From CAVXEF01 sp963827315 (GTDB lineage: Bacteria; Planctomycetota; Phycisphaerae; Sedimentisphaerales; Anaerobacaceae), in the NCBI GenBank assembly GCA_963827315.1, contig CAWHAL010000004.1:434001-498000 (forward strand): a DNA stretch of 64,000 nucleotides, given 5' to 3'. How positions within the stretch are numbered: the stretch's first letter is position 1; the number at the start of each line of letters is the position of its first letter. The position numbers and the translations under genes are program-made. Positions 15,782-25,500 of the stretch are shown here, in pieces. The notes beneath the pieces are model-generated. The model did no database searches. It was given only the letters and a program-made list of their open reading frames with translations, and was not told the origin of the DNA.

Positions 15782-16780
15782 ATGAAGCTTGAAGAAGAAC
15801 AGAGTCTGCTGCAGCGGTTCAAATGGCACATTGTAATCATCTGTGCCGTGTTGGCAGTGGTGGTTTTACTTGTTATCTTTACCGATGTTCTCCGGGGGCC
15901 GCGGACCGCTGCCGCTGCCTCGCCCGGTTTTGTCTGGAAACTCGGCTGCCTTACGGTCTTGATTACACTCGTGGCTACACTCGCGGCGGTGTTCAGGATA
16001 TTCAATGCCGTCAGGGAAAATGACAAAAAGCTGGAAAGAATCGCCGGGGACGTTGAGAAAAGCCGGGAAGTTCTTCTCCAAATCAATCAGAGCACGCGCC
16101 TCAGTGAAACCGCCAAGGCCATCGCCTCCCGCGACGCCGACCGACAGTCTCTGAGGGAAGCGGTTTTCGACAAGCTGCAGCAGAAGGACTTCGCCGCCGC
16201 CAGTGAAATAATTGACGAAATCGCTCATTCCGTAGGATACCTGGAATTGGCAAATCAGCTCCGCCTTGAGGCCGACAGATACCGCGATGCGACCGATACC
16301 GAAAGGGTAAATCAGGTCATAGCGAACATCGAAAAACTTTTTGAAAGCTTTCAGTGGGCAAAGGCAAGTGCTCAGATTGAAAGGTTAATCGAAGTTTTCC
16401 CTGACTCCGAAAAAGCAAAAGAGATGCGCCAGAAACTGCTTGACAAAAAAGAAGAGCGAAAAAAGGTCATTCTTAAAGCCTGGGACGACGCCGTCAAACG
16501 CCAGGCTACCGACCGAAGTCTTGAGATTCTGCAGGAGCTTGATATGTACCTGACTCCCAACGAGGGTCTTGCCCTGCAGGAGGCCGCAAGGGATGTCTTC
16601 AGAAATAAACTGCACAATCTTGGCGTGCAATTCTCCTTGGCTGTCTCCAGCAAACAATGGGATAAGGCGCTCAAAACCGGTGAGCAGATTATGCGAGACT
16701 TCCCAAACAGCAAAATGTCTGAGGAAATTCGCGAAAAGTGGGACATCCTCAAGCAAAAAGCCCAGCAGCAGGGCGGTTAA
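15782..16780 (+). CDS. Membrane protein with two TM helices and cytoplasmic TPR-like/coiled-coil domain
   Basis: 332 residues, with GGGGCGG before the ATG. Two hydrophobic helices (~15-38 and ~50-72) form a hairpin, followed by a coiled coil (~78-110) and helical repeats (~115-325) with TPR-like pairs such as FAAASEIIDEIAHSVGYLELA, WAKASAQIERLIEVFPDSEKA and WDKALKTGEQIMRDFPNSKM. Tetratricopeptide-type helices normally bind proteins. No enzyme motif and no recognised family beyond that. The gene is isolated: divergent from the serpin and convergent with the next gene. Confidence 0.7.
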   Translation: MKLEEEQSLLQRFKWHIVIICAVLAVVVLLVIFTDVLRGPRTAAAASPGFVWKLGCLTVLITLVATLAAVFRIFNAVRENDKKLERIAGDVEKSREVLLQINQSTRLSETAKAIASRDADRQSLREAVFDKLQQKDFAAASEIIDEIAHSVGYLELANQLRLEADRYRDATDTERVNQVIANIEKLFESFQWAKASAQIERLIEVFPDSEKAKEMRQKLLDKKEERKKVILKAWDDAVKRQATDRSLEILQELDMYLTPNEGLALQEAARDVFRNKLHNLGVQFSLAVSSKQWDKALKTGEQIMRDFPNSKMSEEIREKWDILKQKAQQQGG

Positions 16781-16809
16781 GCGGTTGAAAATTTATCCGG
16801 CTGTCCTTA

Positions 16810-17355
16810 TTACTGGAAATCAAATATAGACTGTGTCTTGAGCATCACCACCTGCTCGGGATAGGCTGCAAACGCATGAACGTGAAGTTCATTTTGCCTT
16901 GCTTCAAAGTCCACATAGCAGAAAGGCTGCAGACCACCGGTTTCCAGATCGGGAAATTTGACGAACAGCCCGCGATTCTGTGCGAAGCGCTCAAGGTCGT
17001 CGTGGCTCTGACGGTACAAATTGGGGCTCATTTTCTCAATCTGGAAGTCGGTCATGTAACTTAACCCCCGGCTCAAAGTGCATTTATGAGAGCGCGGACC
17101 ACGGAATTGAAAACGCTCTATCAGACCTCGCTGTGGCAGCGGCTGACCGGGCGTACTTATCACTTCAGTTAGGCATGCATCCGCCGCGAATACACTCACG
17201 ACGTGAGTGCATCCCGTAATCCACACATGCGCTTCGTACTTGTTTGTTTTCAACTGACGTTTGGCGTAGATTTGAAACAGCTCCGGGTGCAAAGGTCTTT
17301 GAAACAAGCTGAACGTTAATCCGTCAATAGCTACGTTGATTTGTGGCATTTCCAT
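16810..17355 (-). CDS. Conserved hypothetical protein (possibly DUF2617-like)
   Basis: 181 residues, no signal peptide or membrane segment. It begins MPQINVAIDGLTFSLFQRPL and has an alternating strand pattern, HPELF, WITGCTHVVSVFAADACLTE, SHKCTLSRGLSYMTDFQIEK and NELHVHAFAAYPEQVVMLKT. The layout of a short beta-rich domain with 'HPE' near the start matches my memory of DUF2617, but I cannot confirm it here. An ATG two codons in (17349) is an alternative start. Confidence 0.6.
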   Translation of the reverse strand: MEMPQINVAIDGLTFSLFQRPLHPELFQIYAKRQLKTNKYEAHVWITGCTHVVSVFAADACLTEVISTPGQPLPQRGLIERFQFRGPRSHKCTLSRGLSYMTDFQIEKMSPNLYRQSHDDLERFAQNRGLFVKFPDLETGGLQPFCYVDFEARQNELHVHAFAAYPEQVVMLKTQSIFDFQ

Positions 17356-17572
17356 CAGCTAAAAGTCCTTAAATTCGATACACCACTGACATCTTTAGAT
17401 ATCATTATACCAGAATGCACCGGCTTATTCAAGAGCTATATCAGTACTGATAAGGCCGATTGTCTGACTTATAGGACGATTATCTTGCAACTTCCGCAGA
17501 CTAAAAGACTAACACTTGCGGATATTTTTCAAAAAAATTTGCAAATAAATCACTTGTTACCTGCTGAAACTT

Positions 17573-18511
17573 CTACTGTTGGAAAAAGACTGCGTTGATG
17601 ACTGTGGCGATGATATCGTAGAAAGCGTGAGTCCCGGCTGTAATCCCAAAACCGCGAATGGCAAAAAGAGCCGCAAAGTAAACGCCTGCGGCCGTCCTGA
17701 AGCCAAACTCCACCCAGTTGAGTGGTGCGCTTATATGGTGATGTGCGCTGAACAATCCCGCCGATAGAAGAACGGAGACCATAATCGAACTTTTACGCTC
17801 AAACCCAAGAGCATTCTGAAACAAAATTATCAATACGTTCATCAATATCAGTCGAAATACGAGTTCTTCGTAAATCCCTGCTCCTATACCGGTAACGATA
17901 TCAGCCAGCAGAGATTTCCTTTTGAGTATGTTGTTGCTGGTCGTCACATCTTCCTCCGAACCATAATTTGCCGCCGAACGACAGTACACCATCGTTTTAC
18001 AGTCTGGCACACTTTGGGTTGCGGATGCGGCATGCTCATTTGTGCTTAACGTGTAATGAGATTGTACTGTGCTTTTTGTGAACTCGTCGGCATCTGCTCG
18101 CTGGTATCTGGAAGTGTTCAAAAACAGACTCAGCACTATAAGCGGCACCGCGAGCAGAATACATTCAATAGACATCGGCCAGATGTTGCCGAAAACCAGA
18201 CGCCAGCGCTTACGCGACGTCAATTGTTGGGATATCAGGATGACCACAACCACAAAAGCCGGTGCCGTCCATGCAAATTTGCTGCTGAACCCCAGATACT
18301 CCAGCAGATTTTGCAGCCAGATGAACGCCACAACACGGACCTGTGATTGGTTCAGCATATCCGTGTTGATAAATATCGTTCCCAATTCGTAGAAAACAAT
18401 AAAGGGCAGCAAAAAAACGACCGCGTAAATCGGCCGCGATGTCCGTTCCAGATAAGAATCCTGGGCAAAGTTGAACAGTTGACTTGTGCTGTATTTGCCT
18501 TTATTATCCAT
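17573..18511 (-). CDS. CPBP-family intramembrane metalloprotease (Abi/CAAX-protease-like)
   Basis: 312 residues with about seven hydrophobic helices. The three family motifs are present: EELVFR (~216) with the two metal-site Glu residues, FSAHHH (~254) and a late GTHAFYD (~293). Bacterial members process or modify membrane-bound targets, and some take part in bacteriocin self-immunity. A polar insertion (~133-190, SRYQRADADEFTKSTVQSHY onward) sits between helices before motif 1 and is unlike the compact core. It is divergent from the DNA glycosylase gene. Confidence 0.85.
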   Translation of the reverse strand: MDNKGKYSTSQLFNFAQDSYLERTSRPIYAVVFLLPFIVFYELGTIFINTDMLNQSQVRVVAFIWLQNLLEYLGFSSKFAWTAPAFVVVVILISQQLTSRKRWRLVFGNIWPMSIECILLAVPLIVLSLFLNTSRYQRADADEFTKSTVQSHYTLSTNEHAASATQSVPDCKTMVYCRSAANYGSEEDVTTSNNILKRKSLLADIVTGIGAGIYEELVFRLILMNVLIILFQNALGFERKSSIMVSVLLSAGLFSAHHHISAPLNWVEFGFRTAAGVYFAALFAIRGFGITAGTHAFYDIIATVINAVFFQQ

Positions 18512-18626
18512 TTTCCTTGTCGGTCCTCTGACCTTCAGCGTTTGAAATTTCGAGAGAGTTTACTTTATATAAACCGAGTTTACAATAGTCAAGACAACCC
18601 ATCTTGCAGAAGCAGAAGCTGCCAAT

Positions 18627-19292
18627 ATGGTAAGCCAGCAGTTAATCGAGATTTATCGGTTGCTTCTCGGCCGTTTCGGCCCTCAGCATTGGTGGCCCGG
18701 CGAAACCCAGTTCGAGATAATCGCAGGGGCGATACTGACCCAGAATACCGCCTGGCCAAATGTCGAAAAAGCGATAGCCAATTTGAAAGCCGCTGACCTG
18801 CTGACGCCCGAAAAACTCCACAACGTTCAAACTCAAAAGCTGGCTGAGCTTATAAAGCCTGCCGGCTATTTCAATATAAAGGCAAAACGCCTCAAAAACT
18901 TCCTGACCTGGCTGTTTGAACATTATGACGGCCGACTGACAAATCTGCACAGCGTTGATACCAGCCGGTTAAGAGAGGAATTGCTGGCCGTAAAAGGCAT
19001 CGGCCCGGAGACCGCCGATTCTATTCTGCTCTATGCCTTCGACAGAGAAATCTTTGTCGTCGATGCCTACACCGCCCGTATCGCTGTCCGACATAGACTT
19101 GTCGAGCCATCGGTTGATTACGACCGGCTCCAGCAGTTATTTCAGGCAAATCTCCCATCTGACGTCCGGCTTTTCAATGAATTCCACGCCTTGCTCGTAA
19201 GGCTCGGCAAAGAATTTTGCAGACCCAGCCCCAAATGCAGCGGCTGCCCACTCGAAAAACTCCCGCATACCCTCGATATACAATACTTCTAA
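18627..19292 (+). CDS. Endonuclease III-like HhH-GPD DNA glycosylase (MagIII/HP0602-type)
   Basis: 221 residues. The N-terminus HWWPGETQFEIIAGAILTQN followed by TAWPNVEKAI is typical of the endonuclease III-related subgroup that includes MagIII. The helix-hairpin-helix LLAVKGIGPETADSILLYAF (~122-141) is followed by VVDAYTAR with the catalytic Asp. The Lys that bifunctional Nth uses for lyase chemistry is replaced (GPETAD, Glu), suggesting a monofunctional base-excision glycosylase. The C-terminal Cys loop reads C-x5-C-x2-C (CRPSPKCSGC) with no fourth Cys before the end, so the [4Fe-4S] cluster may be incomplete. Confidence 0.88.
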   Translation: MVSQQLIEIYRLLLGRFGPQHWWPGETQFEIIAGAILTQNTAWPNVEKAIANLKAADLLTPEKLHNVQTQKLAELIKPAGYFNIKAKRLKNFLTWLFEHYDGRLTNLHSVDTSRLREELLAVKGIGPETADSILLYAFDREIFVVDAYTARIAVRHRLVEPSVDYDRLQQLFQANLPSDVRLFNEFHALLVRLGKEFCRPSPKCSGCPLEKLPHTLDIQYF

Positions 19293-19374
19293 ACATCCCG
19301 GCCTTTTTGTCATTGCAGGTCCAAACTCATCGGCACGAAGCTATCCTGAAATATTCAACAGTCTTGCATTTCCC

Positions 19375-19402
19375 TTGCGAACAGACCGCTGCTCGCTATA
19401 CT
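19375..19402 (+). promoter_or_regulatory. Candidate promoter for the small membrane protein
   Basis: TTGCGA (19375-19380), a 16-base spacer and TATACT (19397-19402) lie 64 bases before the ATG at 19466. Confidence 0.4.
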
Positions 19403-19465
19403 ATACACTCGGCATCCAAAATAATGTTTCACAATTGAATTTTTTCTCAACCGAAAGGAGAAAAT

Positions 19466-19750
19466 ATGGAGTCTTGTAATATCTGGGCTCAGCACTATCC
19501 GCAAATGACACCCGTGTTTGTAATTGTCCTCGCCTTTCTTGTAGCATTTGTTGTTATGGTTATTCTCGCAATAAAGCTGCTGATTTGCTGCAAGATTTTC
19601 TCAAAGGCCGGTTATAGCTGGGCATTGGGCCTGTTAATGCTCATACCAATCGTAAATATTATTATGGCCTTTTTCCTCGCTTTTGCCGATTGGCCGGTTC
19701 GCAGAGAATTGCGCTCACTGAACCAAAAGCAGAATAATATCACCGGCTGA
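19466..19750 (+). CDS. Small two-helix membrane protein
   Basis: 94 residues with a strong GAAAGGAG site. Two hydrophobic helices (~16-40, ~48-74) are joined by CCKIFSKAGYSWALGLL; the closing ADWPVRREL is cytoplasmic-looking. The 'KAG..WALGLLMLIPIVNII' pattern recurs in many small bacterial membrane proteins of unknown role. It is a separate unit upstream of the sigma factor gene. Confidence 0.75.
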   Translation: MESCNIWAQHYPQMTPVFVIVLAFLVAFVVMVILAIKLLICCKIFSKAGYSWALGLLMLIPIVNIIMAFFLAFADWPVRRELRSLNQKQNNITG

Positions 19751-19930
19751 CCTGGTTGCTGGCTCATTTGACAAAAACTTTTCAGAACTGGGGAAAATGC
19801 GCCATAAATAATACCTCGTAACTCCGGGGATGGGCGGATTAAGGAAAATATCAAAAAAGTGTAAGTAATTCGCCTCTTATGCGCATAATACCTAATAGAA
19901 GCTGATACCAGAAAGGCAATTTTTGAGAAA

Positions 19931-20503
19931 GTGACTGATGGGTCGGAACAACTGAGCCAGGCGGGATTCGCCGAAGGCAACGCGGATATATGGCGAGCGT
20001 TTCTCGACCGAGAGATTCCTCTGCTTTATGGAATGTTTATGAAGCGATGGCCGAATCCTTCGCTCGCCGAAGAGTTGGTGCAAAAAACGGTTTTTGATGC
20101 TGTGCGTGGATGTGGCAGTTATGACCCCTCGAAGGGTAACCCTGAAGAATGGATTTTCGGCATCGCCAGGAACAATATCCGCCTTGAGACAAGAAAACGG
20201 GCGAACCGGCCAAGTGTTAACGGCGATATCAGCCGCTGCCTTGAACTAATTGACAGCAAGCCGCTGCCAAACGAAGTGCTCGAACGAAAGGAAACATCTG
20301 TGATTGTCCATTCAGCATTGAACAGATTGGAAAGTAAAGAACAAGCTATTCTAAAGGCCAAGTATATCGAAGGCCTTCCAGCACGTGACATTGCCCAACA
20401 AATGGGTGTCACGGAAAAGGTTGTGTACAATCTATTGTATCGAGCGCGGATTTCTCTTCGCGAGGAACTTAAGCGAATAGTATCCCTGCATAAGAAAGAG
20501 TAA
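19931..20503 (+). CDS. ECF-type RNA polymerase sigma factor
   Basis: 190 residues from GTG 19931. Region 2 is at ~25-90 (LYGMFMKRWPNPSLAEELVQ, then YDPSKGNPEEWIFGIARNNI) and region 4 at ~125-180 (LNRLESKEQAILKAKYIEGL, ARDIAQQMGVTEKVVYNLLY with the HTH). Regions 1.1 and 3 are absent, as in extracytoplasmic-function factors. The next two genes, a small membrane protein and a polytopic one, follow with 5-base and overlapping junctions, so the three form an operon. The 120-residue neighbour is the likely anti-sigma partner. Confidence 0.92.
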   Translation: MTDGSEQLSQAGFAEGNADIWRAFLDREIPLLYGMFMKRWPNPSLAEELVQKTVFDAVRGCGSYDPSKGNPEEWIFGIARNNIRLETRKRANRPSVNGDISRCLELIDSKPLPNEVLERKETSVIVHSALNRLESKEQAILKAKYIEGLPARDIAQQMGVTEKVVYNLLYRARISLREELKRIVSLHKKE

Positions 20504-20508
20504 AAATT

Positions 20509-20871
20509 ATGAAACGAAAAGATGACAACTTGCTTTACCGAAATTCTATGACCCAATCAGATGAAAACATATCTCGACTGGTGAAACTTGATGACGATTC
20601 AAATAAACCCAGCAAAGCGTTCGTCGAGTCATTGATAAATAATGCTCTCGGCGAACTCAAGCAGCTAAAGATAGCAAAGAAACAGAAAATTATGAAAGTA
20701 AGCTGGTGGGAGAAAGCTGCGGGCTGGGCCGCTATGTTCGCAGCCGCCTGCGCCGCAGGGCTTGCTGTTGTAGTATCCGCTTTATTGAAAATAAACTTCT
20801 TCTTGGAAGCAATAGTTGTTTTAACTATGTTCTTTAACTGGCTGACTTGTCTTGGAGGACGTATATTATGA
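20509..20871 (+). CDS. Membrane protein, probable anti-sigma factor
   Basis: 120 residues starting 5 bases after the sigma gene. The cytoplasmic N-terminus (~1-63) is acidic and ends in a helix (FVESLINNALGELKQLKIAK). Two hydrophobic helices follow (~69-90 and ~93-112). This is the plan of small membrane anti-sigma factors, but the zinc-binding HxxxCxxC motif is absent, so the function rests on gene order. Its stop overlaps the next start (ATGA at 20868-20871). Confidence 0.6.
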   Translation: MKRKDDNLLYRNSMTQSDENISRLVKLDDDSNKPSKAFVESLINNALGELKQLKIAKKQKIMKVSWWEKAAGWAAMFAAACAAGLAVVVSALLKINFFLEAIVVLTMFFNWLTCLGGRIL

Positions 20872-21812
20872 CTTCCGAACAATCAAACAGAGTGAGTGTA
20901 ATCGACCCAATTGGCCCTGCTATACAAAGGGTAAAGGACGTTCTCTTCAAACCGTTCAATTTGGGTAAATGGTTTACTATCGGTTTCTGTGCTTGGCTGG
21001 CATACTTGGGCGGCGGCGGAGGTGGAGGAGGCGGTGGAGGCGGACCCCATTACAATATCGGGCCACATCAACAACATCCTAAGATAGCAGAGAGCATTAA
21101 CGCAGCGAAAGAATACATCCTGAGCAACCTGTACTGGATTATACCTGCGGCTGTAATTGCGGCAGTTGTGATGATAGGAATTGGTCTTCTTATCGTATGG
21201 CTCAACAGCCGGGGCAAATTTATGTTTCTTCACTGTGTAGCGGAAAATAAGTCGGAAGTCAAAGTCCCTTGGCGAAAATTTAGAGAGCACGGCAACAGTC
21301 TTTTTCTATTTCGAGTTGTGCTTGGCATAATTAGTCTCGCCATAGTAGCTGTGTCTGTCCTTGGTATTGTCTTGCTTGTTATTACGATGGTAACCGGAGT
21401 CGTTCCGGCTGTAGCTTCCATTCCAGGAATTATAATTTTTGGCGCGATTGTATTTGCCCTTTTGGCGACGGTGTTTCTGGTGAAGAAATTTACGTTCGAT
21501 TTTGTTGTGCCGATTATGTTCCTGCGAACGGCAGGTTGCATGGCTGGCTGGAAGGAATTCCTGACAATCCTTTCTGCGAACAAAGCACGTTTCTCACTGT
21601 ATATCCTCTTTCAAATTGTCATAGCAATAGCCATAGGTACAATTATTCTTATTGGCTTTTGTATAGGATGTTGCTTCTGTTGCGCAAGCTTATTGCTGCT
21701 TATACCCTATATCGGAACTGTGATACTGTTGCCTCTGCTGATTTTCAAGCGGGCCTATTCTCTTTATTACCTGCGGCAGTTCGGCCCACGCTTTGACGTA
21801 TTGGGTTCTTAG
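20868..21812 (+). CDS. Polytopic membrane protein of the sigma-factor operon
   Basis: 314 residues from ATG 20868, with GGAGG at 20854-20858. It opens with a soluble SVIDPIGPAIQRVKDVLFKP segment, then has about six to seven hydrophobic helices. A tract of 12 consecutive Gly (~44-55) follows the first helix (WLAYLGG). The helices include a Cys-rich one (GFCIGCCFCCASLLLLIPYI). The body resembles DUF7544-type and YciC-like membrane proteins encoded beside sigma factors, but I cannot name it. Likely target or stress sensor of the operon. Confidence 0.7.
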   Translation: MTSEQSNRVSVIDPIGPAIQRVKDVLFKPFNLGKWFTIGFCAWLAYLGGGGGGGGGGGGPHYNIGPHQQHPKIAESINAAKEYILSNLYWIIPAAVIAAVVMIGIGLLIVWLNSRGKFMFLHCVAENKSEVKVPWRKFREHGNSLFLFRVVLGIISLAIVAVSVLGIVLLVITMVTGVVPAVASIPGIIIFGAIVFALLATVFLVKKFTFDFVVPIMFLRTAGCMAGWKEFLTILSANKARFSLYILFQIVIAIAIGTIILIGFCIGCCFCCASLLLLIPYIGTVILLPLLIFKRAYSLYYLRQFGPRFDVLGS

Positions 21813-21873
21813 AGCGACGGTTTCTGAAATATCGCCCGGCAGCGCTCAATCTGCAGCACATCAAAGTGTGCCT

Positions 21874-22545
21874 CTATTTTCCAAGTGCTTCCAGCGCTTT
21901 GGGGACCGTATCAGCGGGGCTGACATCGTACCATGCACCGATGATTTTGCCCTCCTCATCTATCAGGAATGACGAGCGGATTATCCCCATAGTTTTTTTG
22001 CCGGAGACCAGCTTTTCACCCCAGACACCGTAGGCCCCGGCTACCTTATGGTCTGGGTCGCTGAGGAGTCGAAAGCCCAAATTGTATTGTTCATCAAATT
22101 TTTTCTGGGTATCCGGCTTATCCGGACTTATACCCAGCGCTACGATGCCCGCATTTTTGAGCGGCTCGGCAGAGTCCCGTACACTGCACGCCTGCGCAGT
22201 ACATCCGGGCGTACCGGCCTTAGGATAAAAATAAACAAGCACCTTCTTACCCGCAAAATCAGAAAGCTTGACCGTTTTCAAGTCCTGACCTAATAACTCA
22301 AACCCCGGCGACTTGTCTCCAATCTTCAATTTCGCCATTTCTTTACCTTCCGAAATGCCAACAATCTTTTCTCGGCCCGTTCCAATGTTTGATTTGTCGG
22401 CCTCTTTACGTTGTTGGTTGGCTAAAGACGGTATCAAAATACCAATCGCCACCACACAGCCCAAAATCACACAACCCAAAATCACCAAAAGAACCCAGGT
22501 TGTTGGCCTCACACCTTTTTCCGATTTGCTTTCTTTATCGCCCAT
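21874..22545 (-). CDS. Membrane-anchored peroxiredoxin of the BCP/PrxQ family
   Basis: 223 residues from ATG 22545, which has AGGAAAGGGG upstream (an in-frame start at 22572 is less likely). One membrane helix (~20-42, TTWVLLVILGCVILGCVVAI) precedes a thioredoxin-fold AhpC/TSA domain (~72-223). The active site is FYPKAGTPGCTAQACSVRD, with peroxidatic and resolving Cys five residues apart as in BCP. ISPDKPDTQKKFDEQYNLGF and the closing IIGAWYDVSPADTVPKALEA fit too. It reduces hydroperoxides using thioredoxin; the anchor would place it in the periplasm. Confidence 0.92.
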   Translation of the reverse strand: MGDKESKSEKGVRPTTWVLLVILGCVILGCVVAIGILIPSLANQQRKEADKSNIGTGREKIVGISEGKEMAKLKIGDKSPGFELLGQDLKTVKLSDFAGKKVLVYFYPKAGTPGCTAQACSVRDSAEPLKNAGIVALGISPDKPDTQKKFDEQYNLGFRLLSDPDHKVAGAYGVWGEKLVSGKKTMGIIRSSFLIDEEGKIIGAWYDVSPADTVPKALEALGK

Positions 22546-22580
22546 CGCTTTCCCCTTTCCTCTTCTATACATTCACTTAT

Positions 22581-25500
22581 TTACTTTATTAGAATCTTTC
22601 GCAACAGCGTCATCAATGTATTCGGCTCAAAGTAGTTCTTCGAAAGTCGCAGGTACACCGTCGTCGGCTCGACCACATCGACCTTGCCTGCTGTTTTTGC
22701 AAATAGCTTCTTGATATTGATATTGGTGTCTTTGGCAAATGAGAATATCAGATTATTATTTGATGTAACAATACTTTTTATATTGAGCCTGCCGGCCGCG
22801 ATGCGAAGCTCAGCAATTTCCAGCAGCAATTTGACCTCATCAGGCACCGCCCCATAAACATCTGCCAATTCGCTTTCGATTTGCTTCAGGTCATCGCTGT
22901 TTTTGGCCACTGCAATCTTGCGGTAAACCTCCATTCGGTTCCTGTCGACCGGAATGTAATTTTTCGGTATATACGCGGCAAAACCCAAATCGATAACAGC
23001 ACTCGGTATCGGCTCGACCGGCTCCTGCTTTAATTTTTTAACGGCGTCGGCCAGCAGCTCACAATACATCTGATAACCCACCATTTGAATATGCCCGGAC
23101 TGCTCAGCACCCAGTATATTACCTGCCCCTCGAATCTCCAAATCTCGCAGCGCGATTCTGAATCCCGCCCCAAGATGCGAATATTCTTCGATAGCCTTCA
23201 GCCGTCTTGCCGCCACTGGCGTAATAGGCCTCGATGCAGGCAGCAGCATATATGCGTATGCCCGATGTTTATACCTGCCGACCCTGCCGCGAAGCTGGTG
23301 CAGCTCCGCAAGCCCGAATCTGTCCGCATCGTTTATAAAAATCGTATTGGCGTTGGGAATATCCAGCCCCGATTCGATAATCGTCGTGCACACGAGCACG
23401 TCCGTTTCGCCCAGTACAAAATCTATCATCGCCTTTTCGAGTTCGCTCTTGGCCATTTGGCCGTGTGCGACGGTAATCTTCGCATCGCTGACTAATTTCT
23501 GAATCTCCCACGCCTTTTTCTCAATCGTCTTTACTCTGTTATGCACGAAGAACACCTGTCCCTGCCGGTTCATTTCTCGGATAATCGCTTTTCGTACAAG
23601 CTCATTGTTGGAGGCTGTAACACTTGTAACTATGCTTCGCCTGTCTAATGGCGGCGTGCCTAACGAGCTTATATCGCGCAAGCCCAGCAGCGACATATGC
23701 AGCGTCCGTGGAATCGGCGTCGCCGTCATCGTAAGGACATCAACATTTACCTTCAGCTTTTTTAGTTTCTCTTTGTGTTCGACGCCGAACCGCTGCTCCT
23801 CGTCAATTATCAAAAGCCCCAAATCACGGAACCCCACATCCCCGCTCAAAAGCCGATGTGTCCCTATTAGTATATCGACTTTGCCTGCCTTTGTCCGGTC
23901 GATGATGTCCCTTGCCTCGCTGGTGGTCTTGAATCTGTTCAGGACCTCGACACAAACCGGAAAATCCGCGAATCGTTCCGTAAAAGTCCTGCCGTGCTGC
24001 ACACTCAACACCGTAGTTGGCACAAGCACTGCGACCTGCTTTCCGTTTTCAACCGCCTTGAATGCCGCTCGCATCGCAAGCTCGGTCTTGCCGTAGCCGA
24101 CGTCGCCGCAAAGCAGCCTGTCCATTGCGATAGCTTCAGCCATATCCGCCTTGATTTGTTCTGCCGCCGTAGTCTGGTCGGGCGTCTCCTGATAAGCAAA
24201 CGATTCTTCGAACTCCGCCTGCCAAGCCGAATCCGCCCCAAACGCAACTCCGCCCAGCATTCGCCGCCTCGCCTGTACCTCAAGCAGCTCGCCGGCAAGG
24301 TCCTGAACTGATTTGGCGACCTTTTCTTTCTGCTTTTGCCATCTCTTCGAGCCGATTTTGCTTAGCTTAGGCCGTTTCGGACTCGTACCGATGAACTTTT
24401 GCACCAGCGCAATATTCTGCACCGAAACCTGAATCTTCACCCCGTCGGCGTATTCGATTGAAAGGTACTCGCTTGGGCCGCCGGCCTCCGCGATTGTCTT
24501 TATGCCCAAAAATTTACCGATTCCGTAAGATAGGTGCACAACATAATCACCAGCCTGCAAATCAGAAAGCGTATCTATCGGCGCGCTGGCTCGCATAGGA
24601 CGCTGCCTGCGCCGAATCGCGAATTGGCCGAACAGCTCGTGATGGCTTATCACAATCGTCTCCAGCGAGCCGATGACAAAACCCTGATTGACAAAACCCG
24701 CCAATAGCTCGAAACCAGCCGGAATTTTACCCGCTATTTCTCTGATAACCTCACCGACACGCTTAATCTCCGCCGAGGCCTCGCAGTAAAGCAAAACTTT
24801 TTTACCTTCTTTCGTCTCTTGAACCAGTTGCTCTAAGATTTCTTTGTGTCCCGCCCACAAAGAGGTAGCCTTATGCTGAAACCGCTGCACACTCTTGACA
24901 TCGACCTTAAGAAATTCGCCCGGCGCCGCCGTGGCAAATCTGCATATATGCAGCTGTGCAAAATTATCCATCGCGGCGTAAATATCCGCCCACTTGTACA
25001 GCCTGTCGGGATTCTCGACCCTGTTCAAATAAACATTTGCAACCTCTTCGATTTCGCCCGGCTCTTCGAGAATTATTATTGTTTCTTTCGGCAGAATATT
25101 TACGAAAAGCTCTCGCTCTTCCAGGCTGGCCCCGCAAACCGCTGAAACTATACTGGCACTTTTCATTTGCCGGCTTGAACGCTGCGTATCCAAATCCACC
25201 TGCCTGATACTTTCTATCGTGTCGCCGAAGAACTCTATTCGAATCGCCGCCGCCGTTCGGTTAGCCCCCAGGCTTGCCTGGGGGTTTTCTTCTACGACTA
25301 ACGGTGCGTAGATATCGATGATTCCGCCGCGATGTGCAAACTGGCCCGGCAAATCGACACCATCGGTGCGTTCAAAACCATTATCCACCAGCCACCGAAC
25401 AATTTCCTCCGGCGAAAGTTTCTTCCCTACCTCCAGCGATAGACCGCTTGCCTCCAGCGCCTCCGGCTTTGGTATCGGCTGACAAAGCGCCTGCACAGAC

